From assembly GCF_000331245.1 (NCBI RefSeq), contig NZ_ANFZ01000006.1:372001-436000 (forward strand): a DNA stretch of 64,000 nt. Direction: 5' to 3'. The notes beneath the pieces are model-generated. The model saw nothing but the letters and a program-made list of their open reading frames with translations. It was not told the origin of the DNA and searched no databases. The translations under genes and the position numbers were made by a program. This DNA comes from Blastomonas sp. AAP53. Its GTDB lineage: Bacteria > Pseudomonadota > Alphaproteobacteria > Sphingomonadales > Sphingomonadaceae. This document shows positions 8,621-17,355 of the stretch, piece by piece; positions within the stretch are counted from its first letter, which is position 1; each line of letters starts with the position of its first letter.

Positions 8621-9010
8621 TTACTTCACCGTGACGACCAGCATCGCCAGATCGGTCTTTGGTGATAGCAGCCCCACCGGTAATCGCGCATCGCGAACCG
8701 CCTCATCCACCGCGACCGAAATGGTGCGCGCATGCGGTGCGGACCAGGCACGAACCGTCGAGACGGGGAGGCTTGCGGTCCAGCGATGACGCCCGTTGGC
8801 TAGCACTTCATGCCCGTTAATCAAGACCTTGGACGCGGTGCTGGTGCGATGGCCGGATACCACGACGCAGCTTTCCGAACCGCATCCGACCAGCCGGGTG
8901 CGCAGCGCGGCACCGTCGCAGGCGGTGGCAGGCACGGCCACTGCTCCAGCCATCAGAACGGCGGTCATGAGCGAAAGGCTGCGCAGCATTGTCGGGCTCC
9001 TGCTTGTCAT
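8621..9010 (-). CDS. Small secreted protein coupled to the sulfotransferase
   Basis: 129 residues from the ATG that overlaps the stop of the sulfotransferase gene (ATGA). The longer open frame upstream is antisense-like and is rejected. The N terminus is a signal peptide (LSLMTAVLMAGAVAVPATA, then CDGAA), so the protein is exported, possibly with disulfides (C at the mature end, then GCGSESC). The rest (VVSGHR, LINGHEVLANG, ISVAVDEAVRDARLP) matches no family I recognise. It ends about 125 bases from the start of the UrcA gene. The translational coupling implies a role with the sulfotransferase/hydroxylase pair, but none can be named. Confidence 0.65.
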   Translation of the reverse strand: MTSRSPTMLRSLSLMTAVLMAGAVAVPATACDGAALRTRLVGCGSESCVVVSGHRTSTASKVLINGHEVLANGRHRWTASLPVSTVRAWSAPHARTISVAVDEAVRDARLPVGLLSPKTDLAMLVVTVK

Positions 9011-10584
9011 GAGATGGGCACGCCGTGGTCTTCGAAGAACCTGCGGACCGGTTCGAGCACCTCGGCGTGGCGCTTCCAGCGCGCCACCGAGTCGCTGTAG
9101 ATCGGGCGGCGCACCTGCGCGGCGCTGGGGGTCGAGACCGGCGCGGAGTTGGCGTGGAAGTCCAGGCAGTCGTCGGACCAATCGAGCCCGCAATGATCAA
9201 GCAACCGCTCGGTCTGGCCCTGCTGGTCGGCGATCAGGTCTTCGTACTGAAGCTCCAGCACGCGGCCCGGCAATTCGCGCGCCCACAGCGCCATCAGCCG
9301 GTCGAAGCGGACATAATACGCCGCGATGTCGAGCAGGTCGTAGCTGTAATCGTAATAGCGCGAGCTCACCGCGAACAGGTTGCGGAAGTTGGCAAGCACC
9401 GTGTCCATCGGGTGCCGGCGCAGGCAGACGATTTTCGCTGATGGCAAGGCGCGGGCGATGAAGCCGGCGTACTGGAAGTTGCCGGGAAACTTGTCGGTAA
9501 AGCGCAGCGCCGGGTCGCGGCGATGGTGCTGCGCCCGCGCCATATAGTCGCGTCCGATTGCGGCCATGTCTGCGCGCGTGGCGGCCTCGATTGTTTCGGG
9601 GTCGAGCACATTGCGGCTGTGCGTGGCGGCGGCCATTTTCACCGCGAGCGGCATGGCCTGCAGTTCGCCCGCGCTTTCCATCGCAGGATGCGAGGTCAGG
9701 ATGCGGTCGACCAACGTCGTTCCGGTGCGCGGCATGCCGATGATGAACACCGGCGCATCGTCGCTTTCCTGGGCCTGCGGCGCGGTGTTCAGCCGGGGCC
9801 ACGCAGCCTCGATCGCATCGAAATTGGCCGCATCCTGGGCAAAATCGTAAGTCAGCGCGCGGCGATGTTCGCCATTGGCGGTGCACAATATGTCGAGCGC
9901 CTGATCGGGTTCGCCGACGTCTTCGAGTTCCTTGGCCAGCGCATAGCCGAGCAGCAGACGATCGCGGCCCTGTTCGGCGCGCGCGAAGGACTGGCCCAGC
10001 CGCGCGACATGGTTGCGATCGGCACTCTGCTTCTGCAGGCTGGCCAGCAGATGGTGCGCGCGCGCGTGGTCGGGCGCCTGTGCGATCAGCGCCTCCAGGG
10101 CCGCCTCCGCAGCCGGGGTTCGCCCCAGAAAGTTGAGCGTGACAGCCACGTTATAGCGATATTCGGTATCATTGGGGCGCAGCCGCACCGCCTCTTCGAA
10201 ATGCGCCAGAGCTGCCGCATGATCGCCCAGCCGCGCATAGACGCAGCCCATCGTGTCGCGGCTCAGTGCATCGGCGGGCAGTGCGGTTTCCGCCTGTGCG
10301 AGGATCTTGGCCGCATCGCCATCACGCCGGACCATGATATAGCATTTGGCGAGTTGCGCGCGGTATTCGCCTGCCGGATCGAGGGCCACCGCCTGTTCGA
10401 TATGCCGGATACCGGCGGTCACCCGGCCTGCAGACGATTCCGCAATGCCCAGCAGAAAATGCCCTTCGGCATCGCGCGGATTATCGGAGAGCAACGATAC
10501 GGCGAAGCGATGCGTGGCGGACAGGTCGCCATGGTCCAGCGCTGCGCGCGCCGCATCGATCCGCCGGGTGCGCGTTTGCATCAT
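9007..10584 (-). CDS. Tetratricopeptide-repeat sulfotransferase
   Basis: 525 residues. The N-terminal half (about 1-230) is a run of TPR-like helical repeats (HFLLGIAESSAGRVTAGIRH, CVYARLGDHAAALAHFEEAV and so on). The C-terminal half is a PAPS-dependent sulfotransferase: the 5' phosphosulfate loop is FIIGMPRTGTTLVDRIL at about 285-300, and a 3' phosphate-binding region follows at RRHPMDTVLANFRNLF. No signal peptide or membrane helix, so it is cytoplasmic. It would transfer sulfate from PAPS to a hydroxyl group of an unknown acceptor. It is coupled by ATGA to the upstream hydroxylase/desaturase-type gene, which may create that hydroxyl, and to the small secreted protein downstream. Confidence 0.85.
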   Translation of the reverse strand: MMQTRTRRIDAARAALDHGDLSATHRFAVSLLSDNPRDAEGHFLLGIAESSAGRVTAGIRHIEQAVALDPAGEYRAQLAKCYIMVRRDGDAAKILAQAETALPADALSRDTMGCVYARLGDHAAALAHFEEAVRLRPNDTEYRYNVAVTLNFLGRTPAAEAALEALIAQAPDHARAHHLLASLQKQSADRNHVARLGQSFARAEQGRDRLLLGYALAKELEDVGEPDQALDILCTANGEHRRALTYDFAQDAANFDAIEAAWPRLNTAPQAQESDDAPVFIIGMPRTGTTLVDRILTSHPAMESAGELQAMPLAVKMAAATHSRNVLDPETIEAATRADMAAIGRDYMARAQHHRRDPALRFTDKFPGNFQYAGFIARALPSAKIVCLRRHPMDTVLANFRNLFAVSSRYYDYSYDLLDIAAYYVRFDRLMALWARELPGRVLELQYEDLIADQQGQTERLLDHCGLDWSDDCLDFHANSAPVSTPSAAQVRRPIYSDSVARWKRHAEVLEPVRRFFEDHGVPIS

Positions 10585-11492
10585 GCCGCGGCTGTGCCTC
10601 CGGGCCCATCGGCCGAGGGTGATGCCTTGCGCGACTTGTAGCGGTCGATCAGCGGCTGGAACGGAAAGATGGTCTGCTCCCAGATCGACAGCCGCCTGCG
10701 ATCATCCTGTCCCACCAGCACGCCTTCGCCCTCGCAATAGGTACCGAAGATGCGATCGAGCAGGATCAGCGAATTGCCATAGTTGCAGCGCGTCGCCTCG
10801 TAATCGGTCGAATGATGCAGGCTGTGATGGCGGATCGTGGTGAAGAAGAAGGAATACCAGATCGGCGGATTGGCCTTCACGTTGGCATGCGCGAAGGTCG
10901 AGATGACGTTGAGCGTGTTCAGCCCTGCGAACAGCGCCGTCGTGTCGAAATCGAAGAACGCCAGCACGCTCAAGGAGATCAGGAACAGCTCGATCGGATT
11001 GCCCACCGCGCCCTTGGCGGCGTTGAGCTGGGTGATATGGTGATGCGGCGCGTGGGTCAGCCAGAACGGCGTCGAATTGTGCATCAGCCGGTGCATCCAG
11101 TACTGGCCGAATTCGAGGATGACGATGACCATCATCACCTGAACCAGCCACGGCACCTGCGCCATCCAGGTGGTGTTGATGCCCAGCCATTCCTTGGCCG
11201 CGAGCAGCGGATCCTCGGCCAGCGTCTTGCTCAACCAGGCGATGAGCGTGGAACTGAGAACGACATAGTAGAGGTCAGTGACGAACTCCCGGGCATTCAT
11301 CCGCCAGCCGCTATGGCGCTCGTGCACGAATTCGAGCAGCAGCACTGTGACAGTGATTGCCGACGAGGTCACGATCAGCAGCCATGGCACATCGGTCAGT
11401 GATTTCGGCGCAAAGGCCCAGAAAAGCAGCACCATTGCGATCATCGCAGGTGGGATATGGTTGAACAGCTTGTCCTTGAGCGATTCCGTCAT
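10581..11492 (-). CDS. Fatty acid hydroxylase / sterol desaturase superfamily membrane protein
   Basis: 303 residues with about four membrane segments. Histidine boxes of the di-iron fatty acid hydroxylase superfamily are visible: HRLMH, HAPHH and HHSLHH, in the usual order and spacing. Members hydroxylate or desaturate fatty acids, sterols, carotenoids or other lipids using O2. It is the first gene of a three-gene minus-strand operon followed, with an ATGA overlap, by a sulfotransferase. A pathway in which a lipid is hydroxylated and then sulfated is a reasonable inference. The substrate cannot be told. A LysR-type regulator lies upstream on the same strand, 87 bases away. Confidence 0.85.
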   Translation of the reverse strand: MTESLKDKLFNHIPPAMIAMVLLFWAFAPKSLTDVPWLLIVTSSAITVTVLLLEFVHERHSGWRMNAREFVTDLYYVVLSSTLIAWLSKTLAEDPLLAAKEWLGINTTWMAQVPWLVQVMMVIVILEFGQYWMHRLMHNSTPFWLTHAPHHHITQLNAAKGAVGNPIELFLISLSVLAFFDFDTTALFAGLNTLNVISTFAHANVKANPPIWYSFFFTTIRHHSLHHSTDYEATRCNYGNSLILLDRIFGTYCEGEGVLVGQDDRRRLSIWEQTIFPFQPLIDRYKSRKASPSADGPGGTAAA

Positions 11493-11579
11493 GCCGCAGC
11501 TCCATTGAGAAGCTGAAGTCTGCGCTGCGTTGCGTCATGCAGGCAGGGGCATTTATCCGATGAAATCCATAGATCTGAT

Positions 11580-12524
11580 CTATGTCGCGCGCATCGCCCG
11601 GACGCGCCTGAATACCTCGTCCCAGAACAGCTGGGTCGCCGTGTCGCGCGAAGGGTCTGTCCGGGCGAGCAGGTAGATGTCGTACGAAGGCTCGGCATCG
11701 GCGTAGAGCATCGGCCACAACCGCCCTTTGGCGACATCCTCTTCTGCGGCAAGGATCGGAAGAAAGCCGATTCCCACGCCCAGCCTGATAAGCCGCTGCG
11801 CCTCGTTGATATCCTCCGCCAGCCCGCTCACCTTGGTGCCCAGGCCATTGCGTCGCCGCAGGTTGGCGATCAGTTCGATCTCGTCCTCGCCGGTCAGGAC
11901 GAAATGCTCGTCCTTCAGATCGCTCAGCCGCGTGACATGGTGGCCGAACCAGGGGGTGCTGCGCGAACAGTACAGCTGCTGCCGCTCGACCAGCAGGGGT
12001 TCGTATTTCAGGCTTCCGCGCACATTGCTGTCATAGCTGACGCCGATCTCGACCTCGCCCTGTTCCAGCGCGTCGAGCACCTGTCGCCACGGCGATACGC
12101 GGACTTCGATATGGATGTCCGGGTTGCGCCGGTGAAAGCTGGCGATCGCCTCGTCGAACTCGGGCGAGACCAGCCCCGATACGATCTGGATGCGGACATA
12201 GCCTTCGACCCTCCGGGTGGCCTGGGCGATCTGGTGCGGCATCATCCGCGCCGATTCGAGCATGTCCTCGCACAGCGCCATCATGGCCTTGCCCGCAGCG
12301 GTCATTTCCACGCCGGTCGCGGTGCGACGCAGCAGCGTTGCGCCGGCATGCTCTTCCAACCGCTTGAGCGCGGCGCTGATGCTGGGCTGCTGTCGGTTCA
12401 ATTTGCGTGCCGCCGCGCCGATCCCGCCAGCGCGCACGATATCGACGAACGTCCGCAGCAGGTTCCAATCGACCCGGCTGGCAAACTTCCGGTCGATCAA
12501 GGGTCCCTGATCCCGCATCGTCAC
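11580..12524 (-). CDS. LysR-family transcriptional regulator
   Basis: 314 residues. The N-terminal winged helix-turn-helix spans about residues 18-80 (NLLRTFVDIVRAGGIGAAARKLNRQQPSIS split over two motifs). The substrate-binding domain follows from about residue 105 (VRIQIVSGLVSPEFDEAI). The GTG at 12524 is chosen because AGGAGG lies eight bases upstream; an ATG two codons later is possible. It is transcribed divergently from the molybdenum hydroxylase genes across about 200 bases that contain a perfect LysR-type dyad, so it probably regulates them and itself. The effector is unknown, plausibly a heteroaromatic or aldehyde substrate of that enzyme. Confidence 0.9.
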   Translation of the reverse strand: MTMRDQGPLIDRKFASRVDWNLLRTFVDIVRAGGIGAAARKLNRQQPSISAALKRLEEHAGATLLRRTATGVEMTAAGKAMMALCEDMLESARMMPHQIAQATRRVEGYVRIQIVSGLVSPEFDEAIASFHRRNPDIHIEVRVSPWRQVLDALEQGEVEIGVSYDSNVRGSLKYEPLLVERQQLYCSRSTPWFGHHVTRLSDLKDEHFVLTGEDEIELIANLRRRNGLGTKVSGLAEDINEAQRLIRLGVGIGFLPILAAEEDVAKGRLWPMLYADAEPSYDIYLLARTDPSRDTATQLFWDEVFRRVRAMRAT

Positions 12525-12549
12525 CCTGATCGCCTCCTCATCATCGCCG

Positions 12550-12572
12550 TGACATAGGCCATATCAATGTCA
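12550..12572. promoter_or_regulatory. Putative LysR operator (T-N11-A dyad)
   Basis: TGACAT and ATGTCA form a perfect inverted repeat separated by exactly 11 bases, containing the T-N11-A signature of LysR binding sites. It begins 26 bases upstream of the LysR start codon. A further ATGTCA half-site occurs at 12599-12604 towards the iorA-like gene, as expected for an activation site. Confidence 0.6.
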
Positions 12573-12720
12573 TTTTTGCAATGCGCCATCATTCGCCTAT
12601 GTCATGAGGCAGGACGGCAGGCTGATATCGCAGAGCGGGACTGCAGGGGCCGTCTTTCCCGTGGCTTGGTCGGTTATTGGTTGCTATGAGAGACTGATTA
12701 TCACTGGAGGGGGTTTGGCC

Positions 12721-13203
12721 GTGGCGATCGATTTCAAGGTCAATGGCAAGCAGGTCAGCGTGGATGTCGAGGCGGATACGCCTCTGTTGTGGGTGCTGCG
12801 CGAAGAGCTGGAAATGACCGGAACCAAGTTCGGCTGCGGCATTGCGGCGTGCGGGGCGTGTTCGGTGCATGTCGATGGGGCCATCACCCGCTCGTGCAGC
12901 GTGCCTGTCAGCGATATCAGCGGAAAATCGGTCACCACGATCGAGGGGCTCAAATCGGCAGACGGCACGCTCCACCGGGTCCAGCAGGCCTGGATCGACG
13001 CGCAGGTGCCGCAATGCGGCTATTGCCAGTCAGGCCAGATCATGGCGGCCGTTGCGCTGATCGAGGCCACCGGCACCCCAAGCGATTCACAGATCGACGA
13101 GGCGATGACCAACATCTGCCGCTGTGGCACCTATCCGCGCATCCGCAAGGCGATCATCGCGGCGACCGGGCAGGCAGCATCCGCTCAGCAGGGAGACGCA
13201 TGA
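12721..13203 (+). CDS. iorA: [2Fe-2S] subunit of molybdenum hydroxylase (isoquinoline 1-oxidoreductase alpha-like)
   Basis: 160 residues. GTG at 12721 is chosen because a GGAGGGGG ribosome site precedes it at good distance; the open frame runs further upstream without support. The N-terminal plant-type ferredoxin domain has Cys ligands at 39, 44, 47 and 59 (CGIAACGAC then SCS). The C-terminal helical domain has the second cluster ligands at 99, 102, 133 and 135 (CGYC, CRC). This is the small iron-sulfur subunit of two-subunit xanthine oxidase-family enzymes such as isoquinoline 1-oxidoreductase. Electrons leave the molybdenum site through it. The stop overlaps the large-subunit start. The symbol is by similarity; the true substrate is unknown. 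Confidence 0.88.
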   Translation: MAIDFKVNGKQVSVDVEADTPLLWVLREELEMTGTKFGCGIAACGACSVHVDGAITRSCSVPVSDISGKSVTTIEGLKSADGTLHRVQQAWIDAQVPQCGYCQSGQIMAAVALIEATGTPSDSQIDEAMTNICRCGTYPRIRKAIIAATGQAASAQQGDA

Positions 13204-15464
13204 TGGCCGACAATCCCAATCCCGATATGGACGTGTTCGAGCCCGTAAAGCCGCCGAAGAAGAAAGGCATCAAGCGCCGCTTCTTCCTGATCGGTAGCGC
13301 GCTGCTGGTCGGTGGCGGTGCCTTCGGCCTCTATTGGGGCGACAGTTCGGCTGCGGCCCGCGCGAAATCACTCACAGAAACGGGCAACGATCACAACTTC
13401 CTCAGCTGGATGAAGATCGCCGAGGACGACACCGTCACCATCTATTCGCCGCACATCGATTTCGGCCAGGGCAGCCATACCGCGCTCGCGCAGATGCTGG
13501 CCGACGAGCTGGATGCCGACTGGGCAAAGGTCAGGGTCGAGCAGGCACCGGCGGATGTCGCCTTTGCCAACACGGCGCTGGGCAAGGGTTTTCTGGCCGA
13601 GATGTCAGGTGCACCCGGCGTGATCAACGCACTGCCGACCGCCATCATCTCGATGATCGCGCGGTCGATGCCGTTGCAGATTACAGGAGGCTCGTCGGCT
13701 ATCCGCTATACCGGGCAGGTCGGCATGCGTACCGTGGGGGCAGCGGTGCGGCTGGCACTGGTCGCGGAAGCCGCCGACCGGCTGGGCGTGCCCGAGTCCG
13801 AGCTCACCACCGCAGACAGCAAGGTGATCCACGCGAAATCGGGCAAGTCGCTGCGCTATGGCGAACTGGCCGCAGGCGCAGCGCAGCGGTCGCTGCCCGG
13901 TTCGCCTGCGCTGAAGAACCCCAAGGATTTCAAGCTGATCGGCAAGCCGATCCCCCGGATGGATATTCCGGCCAAGGTCGATGGCAGCGCGCTCTATGGC
14001 ATCGATTTTTCGCTGCCCGACATGCGCGTGGCGACCATCGCGGCGGCCCCGGCGCGCGGCGGCAAGCTGGTGTCGGTTGATGAAAAGCCGGCGCTGGGCG
14101 TTGCAGGGGTCGAGAAGGTGGTGAAGCTCGACGATGCGGTCATCGTCGTCGCCAAACGCTATTGGCAGGCGCACAAGGGCCTGCAGGCGCTGAGCCCCCG
14201 ATTCTCCGATGGCGGCCACAACGGCGTGTCGAGCGATTCCATCCACGCCGCCCAGCAATCGCTGCGCAAGACGGGCAAGCCGGAAAACGAGGGCGGCGAA
14301 GGCGATGTCGATGCCGCCTTTGGCGCGCCGGGGGCCAAGCCGGTCACCGCCGACTATCGCGTTCCGTTTCTGCACCATGCCATGATGGAGCCGTTTGCCC
14401 TCACCGGGCACTACAAGGACGGCAAGCTAACCCTGTGGGGCGGCCTGCAGGACCCGCTAACCACCCGCGCCCGCGCCGCCAAGGCCGCGGGGCTCGATAT
14501 GGATGCGGTCGTGTTCCACCCCATGCTGATGGGCGGCGGCTTCGGGCGGCGCTTTCCCGACAAGACCGAGATCGTCGATCAGGTGGCGCTGCTCGCCAAG
14601 CAGGTTCCCTATCCGGTCAAGCTGGTGTGGAGCCGTGAGGAAGAGGTACGGCACGGCACCTATCGGCCGCAATCGTCGGCACAGCTCAAGGCGGCAATGG
14701 GCAAGGACGGCAAGATCGCGGCCTGGCGTACCGATTATGTGCAGAGCGGCGATGCCGAAGCCGAGACGAGCTTCATCTACGCCATTCCCGCCACATCGCG
14801 CCGCCATTTTGCCTATCAGTCGAACCAGAATGACGGGCCGTGGCGTTCGGTCAACTCGACGCAGATGGGCTTCTACAACGAAAGCTTCATCGACGAGCTG
14901 GCGCATGCGGCTGGCGAAGACCCGTACCAGTTCCGCCGCAAGCACCTGCCCGAAGGCTCACGCCACCGTGCGGTACTCGATATGGTCGCCAAGCGCTCGG
15001 GCTGGGGCAGCGCGCTGCCCGAAGGCACCGGGCGCGGCATCGCGATCGTCGAGAGCTTCGGCACCATTGTCGCCGAAGTCATCGAGGCGAGCGTGCGCGA
15101 GGATGGCAGCCCCAGGGTGCTGAAAGCCTGGGCGGTGGTCGATTGCGGTACCACCGTCAATCCGCTCAATGCCGAAGCGCAGATTGCCGGTGGCATCATC
15201 ATGGGGCTGTCGTCGGCGATCGGCGAGGAGATCACGCTCGACAAGGGCGCGGTGGTCCAGAGCAATTTCAACGATTACGACCTTCTCAAGCTCGCTGATG
15301 CGCCGCCGATGATCGATGTGCATTTCATCGAAAGCGGCGCGAAGATGGGCGGTATTGGCGAACCGGGCGTGCCGCCTGCATCGCCGGCGCTGGCCAACGC
15401 TCTGTTCGCCGCCACCGGCAAGCGCATCCGCACCCTGCCTTTGCGCACCCAGGCCACGGCCTGA
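13200..15464 (+). CDS. iorB: Molybdopterin-binding large subunit (isoquinoline 1-oxidoreductase beta-like)
   Basis: About 754 residues; two ATGs in tandem (13200 and 13203), the second being better spaced from GGGAG. The N terminus has a basic stretch ([11 protein letters not shown]) and a hydrophobic segment near residues 25-45, giving a membrane anchor or export signal. The xanthine oxidase-family Mo-binding domain is shown by GGGFGRRF (about residue 445) and the C-terminal [10 protein letters not shown], whose Glu is the expected catalytic base. Length and the lack of an FAD subunit fit the IorAB class. It hydroxylates an N-heteroaromatic or aldehyde using water, with electrons passing to the iron-sulfur subunit and then probably to a cytochrome or quinone. 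It is followed directly by cofactor-maturation genes. Confidence 0.88.
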   Translation: MMADNPNPDMDVFEPVKPPKKKGIKRRFFLIGSALLVGGGAFGLYWGDSSAAARAKSLTETGNDHNFLSWMKIAEDDTVTIYSPHIDFGQGSHTALAQMLADELDADWAKVRVEQAPADVAFANTALGKGFLAEMSGAPGVINALPTAIISMIARSMPLQITGGSSAIRYTGQVGMRTVGAAVRLALVAEAADRLGVPESELTTADSKVIHAKSGKSLRYGELAAGAAQRSLPGSPALKNPKDFKLIGKPIPRMDIPAKVDGSALYGIDFSLPDMRVATIAAAPARGGKLVSVDEKPALGVAGVEKVVKLDDAVIVVAKRYWQAHKGLQALSPRFSDGGHNGVSSDSIHAAQQSLRKTGKPENEGGEGDVDAAFGAPGAKPVTADYRVPFLHHAMMEPFALTGHYKDGKLTLWGGLQDPLTTRARAAKAAGLDMDAVVFHPMLMGGGFGRRFPDKTEIVDQVALLAKQVPYPVKLVWSREEEVRHGTYRPQSSAQLKAAMGKDGKIAAWRTDYVQSGDAEAETSFIYAIPATSRRHFAYQSNQNDGPWRSVNSTQMGFYNESFIDELAHAAGEDPYQFRRKHLPEGSRHRAVLDMVAKRSGWGSALPEGTGRGIAIVESFGTIVAEVIEASVREDGSPRVLKAWAVVDCGTTVNPLNAEAQIAGGIIMGLSSAIGEEITLDKGAVVQSNFNDYDLLKLADAPPMIDVHFIESGAKMGGIGEPGVPPASPALANALFAATGKRIRTLPLRTQATA

Positions 15465-16129
15465 GCGAGGGGCGCACCTCGGCTCTGCGCGGCTGGTGCG
15501 CGCTGATCCTGGCGGCAGGAGCGGCGCGGCGTTTTGGCGCGCCCAAGATGCTCGCGTTGCTGGATTGCACGTCCGTCATCCGGCGGACGACCGAGGCGGT
15601 GATCGCGGCGGGCTTTGACGAGGTCGTCGTGGCGACCGGCGCGCAGCATGCGCAGATTGCAGAGGCGCTGGGCGGGCTCGACTGCGGCATTGTCCAAACG
15701 CCCGATTGGGCCGAAGGTATCGCTGCTTCCATCCGCACCGGCAGCGCCGCGCTGGACGGGGTGGAGCAGGGGCTGTTCGTGTTTCTGGGCGACATGCCGC
15801 TGGTCCCGACAGGTCTGTGCGAACCGCTGGCCGTTCTGGCGCAGGCGTCAGGCTATGCCGCGCGGCCCAGGGTGGCGGGCAAGCCGGGGCATCCGGTGTG
15901 CTTCACTCGCGCCGCTTTGGCCGATCTGGCCAGCTTGCGCGGCGACGACGGGGCCGCGCCGCTGCTTCGGCAAAAACCGGTCGCCTATCTCGATACCGCC
16001 GACCGTGGCGCGCTGCTCGACATCGACGCGCCGGACGACCTTGCCGCAGCCGAGCGTGCCTGGAAATCGCGCACCACCTCAGCCACCAGCGACAGCGCGA
16101 TATCGCGCGGAGCCTTGCCGAAGCCCTGA
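15461..16129 (+). CDS. MobA-like/MocA-type nucleotidyltransferase (molybdenum cofactor cytidylyltransferase)
   Basis: The nucleotide-binding signature LILAAGAARRFGAPK lies at about 15503-15547, upstream of the first ATG, so the gene must begin with a non-ATG codon. CTG at 15461 (overlapping the iorB stop) or CTG at 15485 are the candidates; the start is uncertain. Later segments (FLGDMPLVP, GKPGHPV, LDIDAPDDLAAAE) are typical of MocA/MobA-like transferases. These attach CMP or GMP to molybdopterin for enzymes of the xanthine oxidase family. Location immediately after iorB supports this. The last 48 codons overlap the 3' end of the opposite xdhC gene, and the tail after DDLAAAERAWK looks non-conserved. 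Confidence 0.8.
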   Translation: MSEGRTSALRGWCALILAAGAARRFGAPKMLALLDCTSVIRRTTEAVIAAGFDEVVVATGAQHAQIAEALGGLDCGIVQTPDWAEGIAASIRTGSAALDGVEQGLFVFLGDMPLVPTGLCEPLAVLAQASGYAARPRVAGKPGHPVCFTRAALADLASLRGDDGAAPLLRQKPVAYLDTADRGALLDIDAPDDLAAAERAWKSRTTSATSDSAISRGALPKP

Positions 16130-16986
16130 AGCCCGATTGGGGCGTGCAACTGCGCGATCCGGCCATCATCCACGCCGTGCATCCGCAACAGCGCAATACG
16201 CCCCTCAAGTCGCGCCCGCGCCCCGATGGCGCCGACATAGAACGCATCGGACAGAAGCGCGCGGGCCAGCGCGGCCTCGTCATCCTCGCGGTCGTGCGAG
16301 AGCACTGCGACCGCCGTCCACCGATCGAGCCCGACCGCATCAAGCGCGTCGGCCGCCGCCGTGCGGTAATAGCCGATGTCGGGGAAGGGCGCGGTCTCGG
16401 GGCCGTTGGGGGTGATCAGGATGACCTCCAGCCCCAGCTGCTGCGCCATCGCGGCGCTGGCCAGCACGGTGGCATCCTCGCCGATCAGCACCAGCCGCAG
16501 AACGGGTTCGAACAGCCGGGCATAATGCGTGCCGTCCCACAGCGGCAGAGCGTTTTCTGGCGGCCTCGCGCAGCGGATGGTCCCGTCGCTGGTCCAGACG
16601 ACAGGCGCGCGCGCCGCATAGCCTTCCAGCAGGGTGGCAACCGCCGGATCGTGACTGCCAACCGGCTCGACCAGCACCGAAATGCCGGTGCCACAGGCCA
16701 GCTGGATATCGATCCACGGGCTGCCCTCGCCATAGCGCAGCAGCCGGGGTGTGCCGGTTGCCATCACCTCGCGGCCATGCCGCGCAACATCGGCCTCGAT
16801 GCATCCGCCGGACAGATAGCCCCAATGCTCGTCGTGCGTAATCAGCATCTGCGCACCGATTTCGCGCGGGGCAGGGCCGGATGTTTCGACCAGCGTCGCA
16901 ACGGCGCAGCGACCCGAAGCAGCAAGCCGGTCCCGCAACAGCGGCCTGATATCATCAACCTGCGCCGCGAGGTGCCATCTGCTCAT
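15985..16986 (-). CDS. xdhC: XdhC-family molybdenum cofactor insertion protein
   Basis: 333 residues. XdhC/CoxI family: the N-terminal part has ATLVETSGPAPREIGAQMLI and YLSGGCIEADV, and the C-terminal Rossmann-like part has AVLSHDREDDEAALARAL and FYVGAIGAR. These proteins bind the sulfurated molybdenum cofactor and insert it into xanthine oxidase-family enzymes, here presumably IorB. It is convergent with the MocA-like gene; the last 145 bases overlap. Its natural end is probably around SLVAEVVRDFQ, after which come about 23 low-complexity residues rich in Ser and Ala. The start at ATG 16986 is conventional. Confidence 0.88.
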   Translation of the reverse strand: MSRWHLAAQVDDIRPLLRDRLAASGRCAVATLVETSGPAPREIGAQMLITHDEHWGYLSGGCIEADVARHGREVMATGTPRLLRYGEGSPWIDIQLACGTGISVLVEPVGSHDPAVATLLEGYAARAPVVWTSDGTIRCARPPENALPLWDGTHYARLFEPVLRLVLIGEDATVLASAAMAQQLGLEVILITPNGPETAPFPDIGYYRTAAADALDAVGLDRWTAVAVLSHDREDDEAALARALLSDAFYVGAIGARARLEGRIALLRMHGVDDGRIAQLHAPIGLQGFGKAPRDIALSLVAEVVRDFQARSAAARSSGASMSSSAPRSAVSR

Positions 16987-17092
16987 GCCATGCCTGCTAT
17001 CTGGGGAAGTGTGTGAAGTCGATCAGGTCCATCACTCGCCGCGATACTAGACCCTGTGTCAAAAGGGTAGCATCAGGCGATTAAGGGAAAAA

Positions 17093-17183
17093 TGGCGGAG
17101 CGGGAGGGATTCGAACCCTCGATACGCTTTTGACGTATACTCACTTTCCAGGCGAGCGCCTTCGACCACTCGGCCACCGCTCC
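17093..17183 (-). tRNA. tRNA-Ser (GGA)
   Basis: 91 bases on the minus strand including an encoded 3' CCA (17095-17093). The acceptor arms GGAGCGG and CCGCTCC are perfectly complementary, with discriminator G. The anticodon loop reads CTGGAAA, giving GGA. The long variable arm expected of a class II serine tRNA is present between the anticodon and T arms (GTATACGTCAAAAGCGTAT). The T loop is GTTCGAATC. Confidence 0.95.
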
Positions 17184-17355
17184 GCATGTCCTGGGAAGCG
17201 CCCCCCTAATGCCTAGTGGAGCATCGTGCAAGCGCGCTTTGCGGCGAGTTCTTCATCTGGTGCCGGGGAGGGGCGGCTGGCTTCGATCAAGCGGCCATGC
17301 GGCATGCCGTCTTCCGCAGTTTCGCAAGCCTGTGTGGCGTGATAGCGTCCCGACC

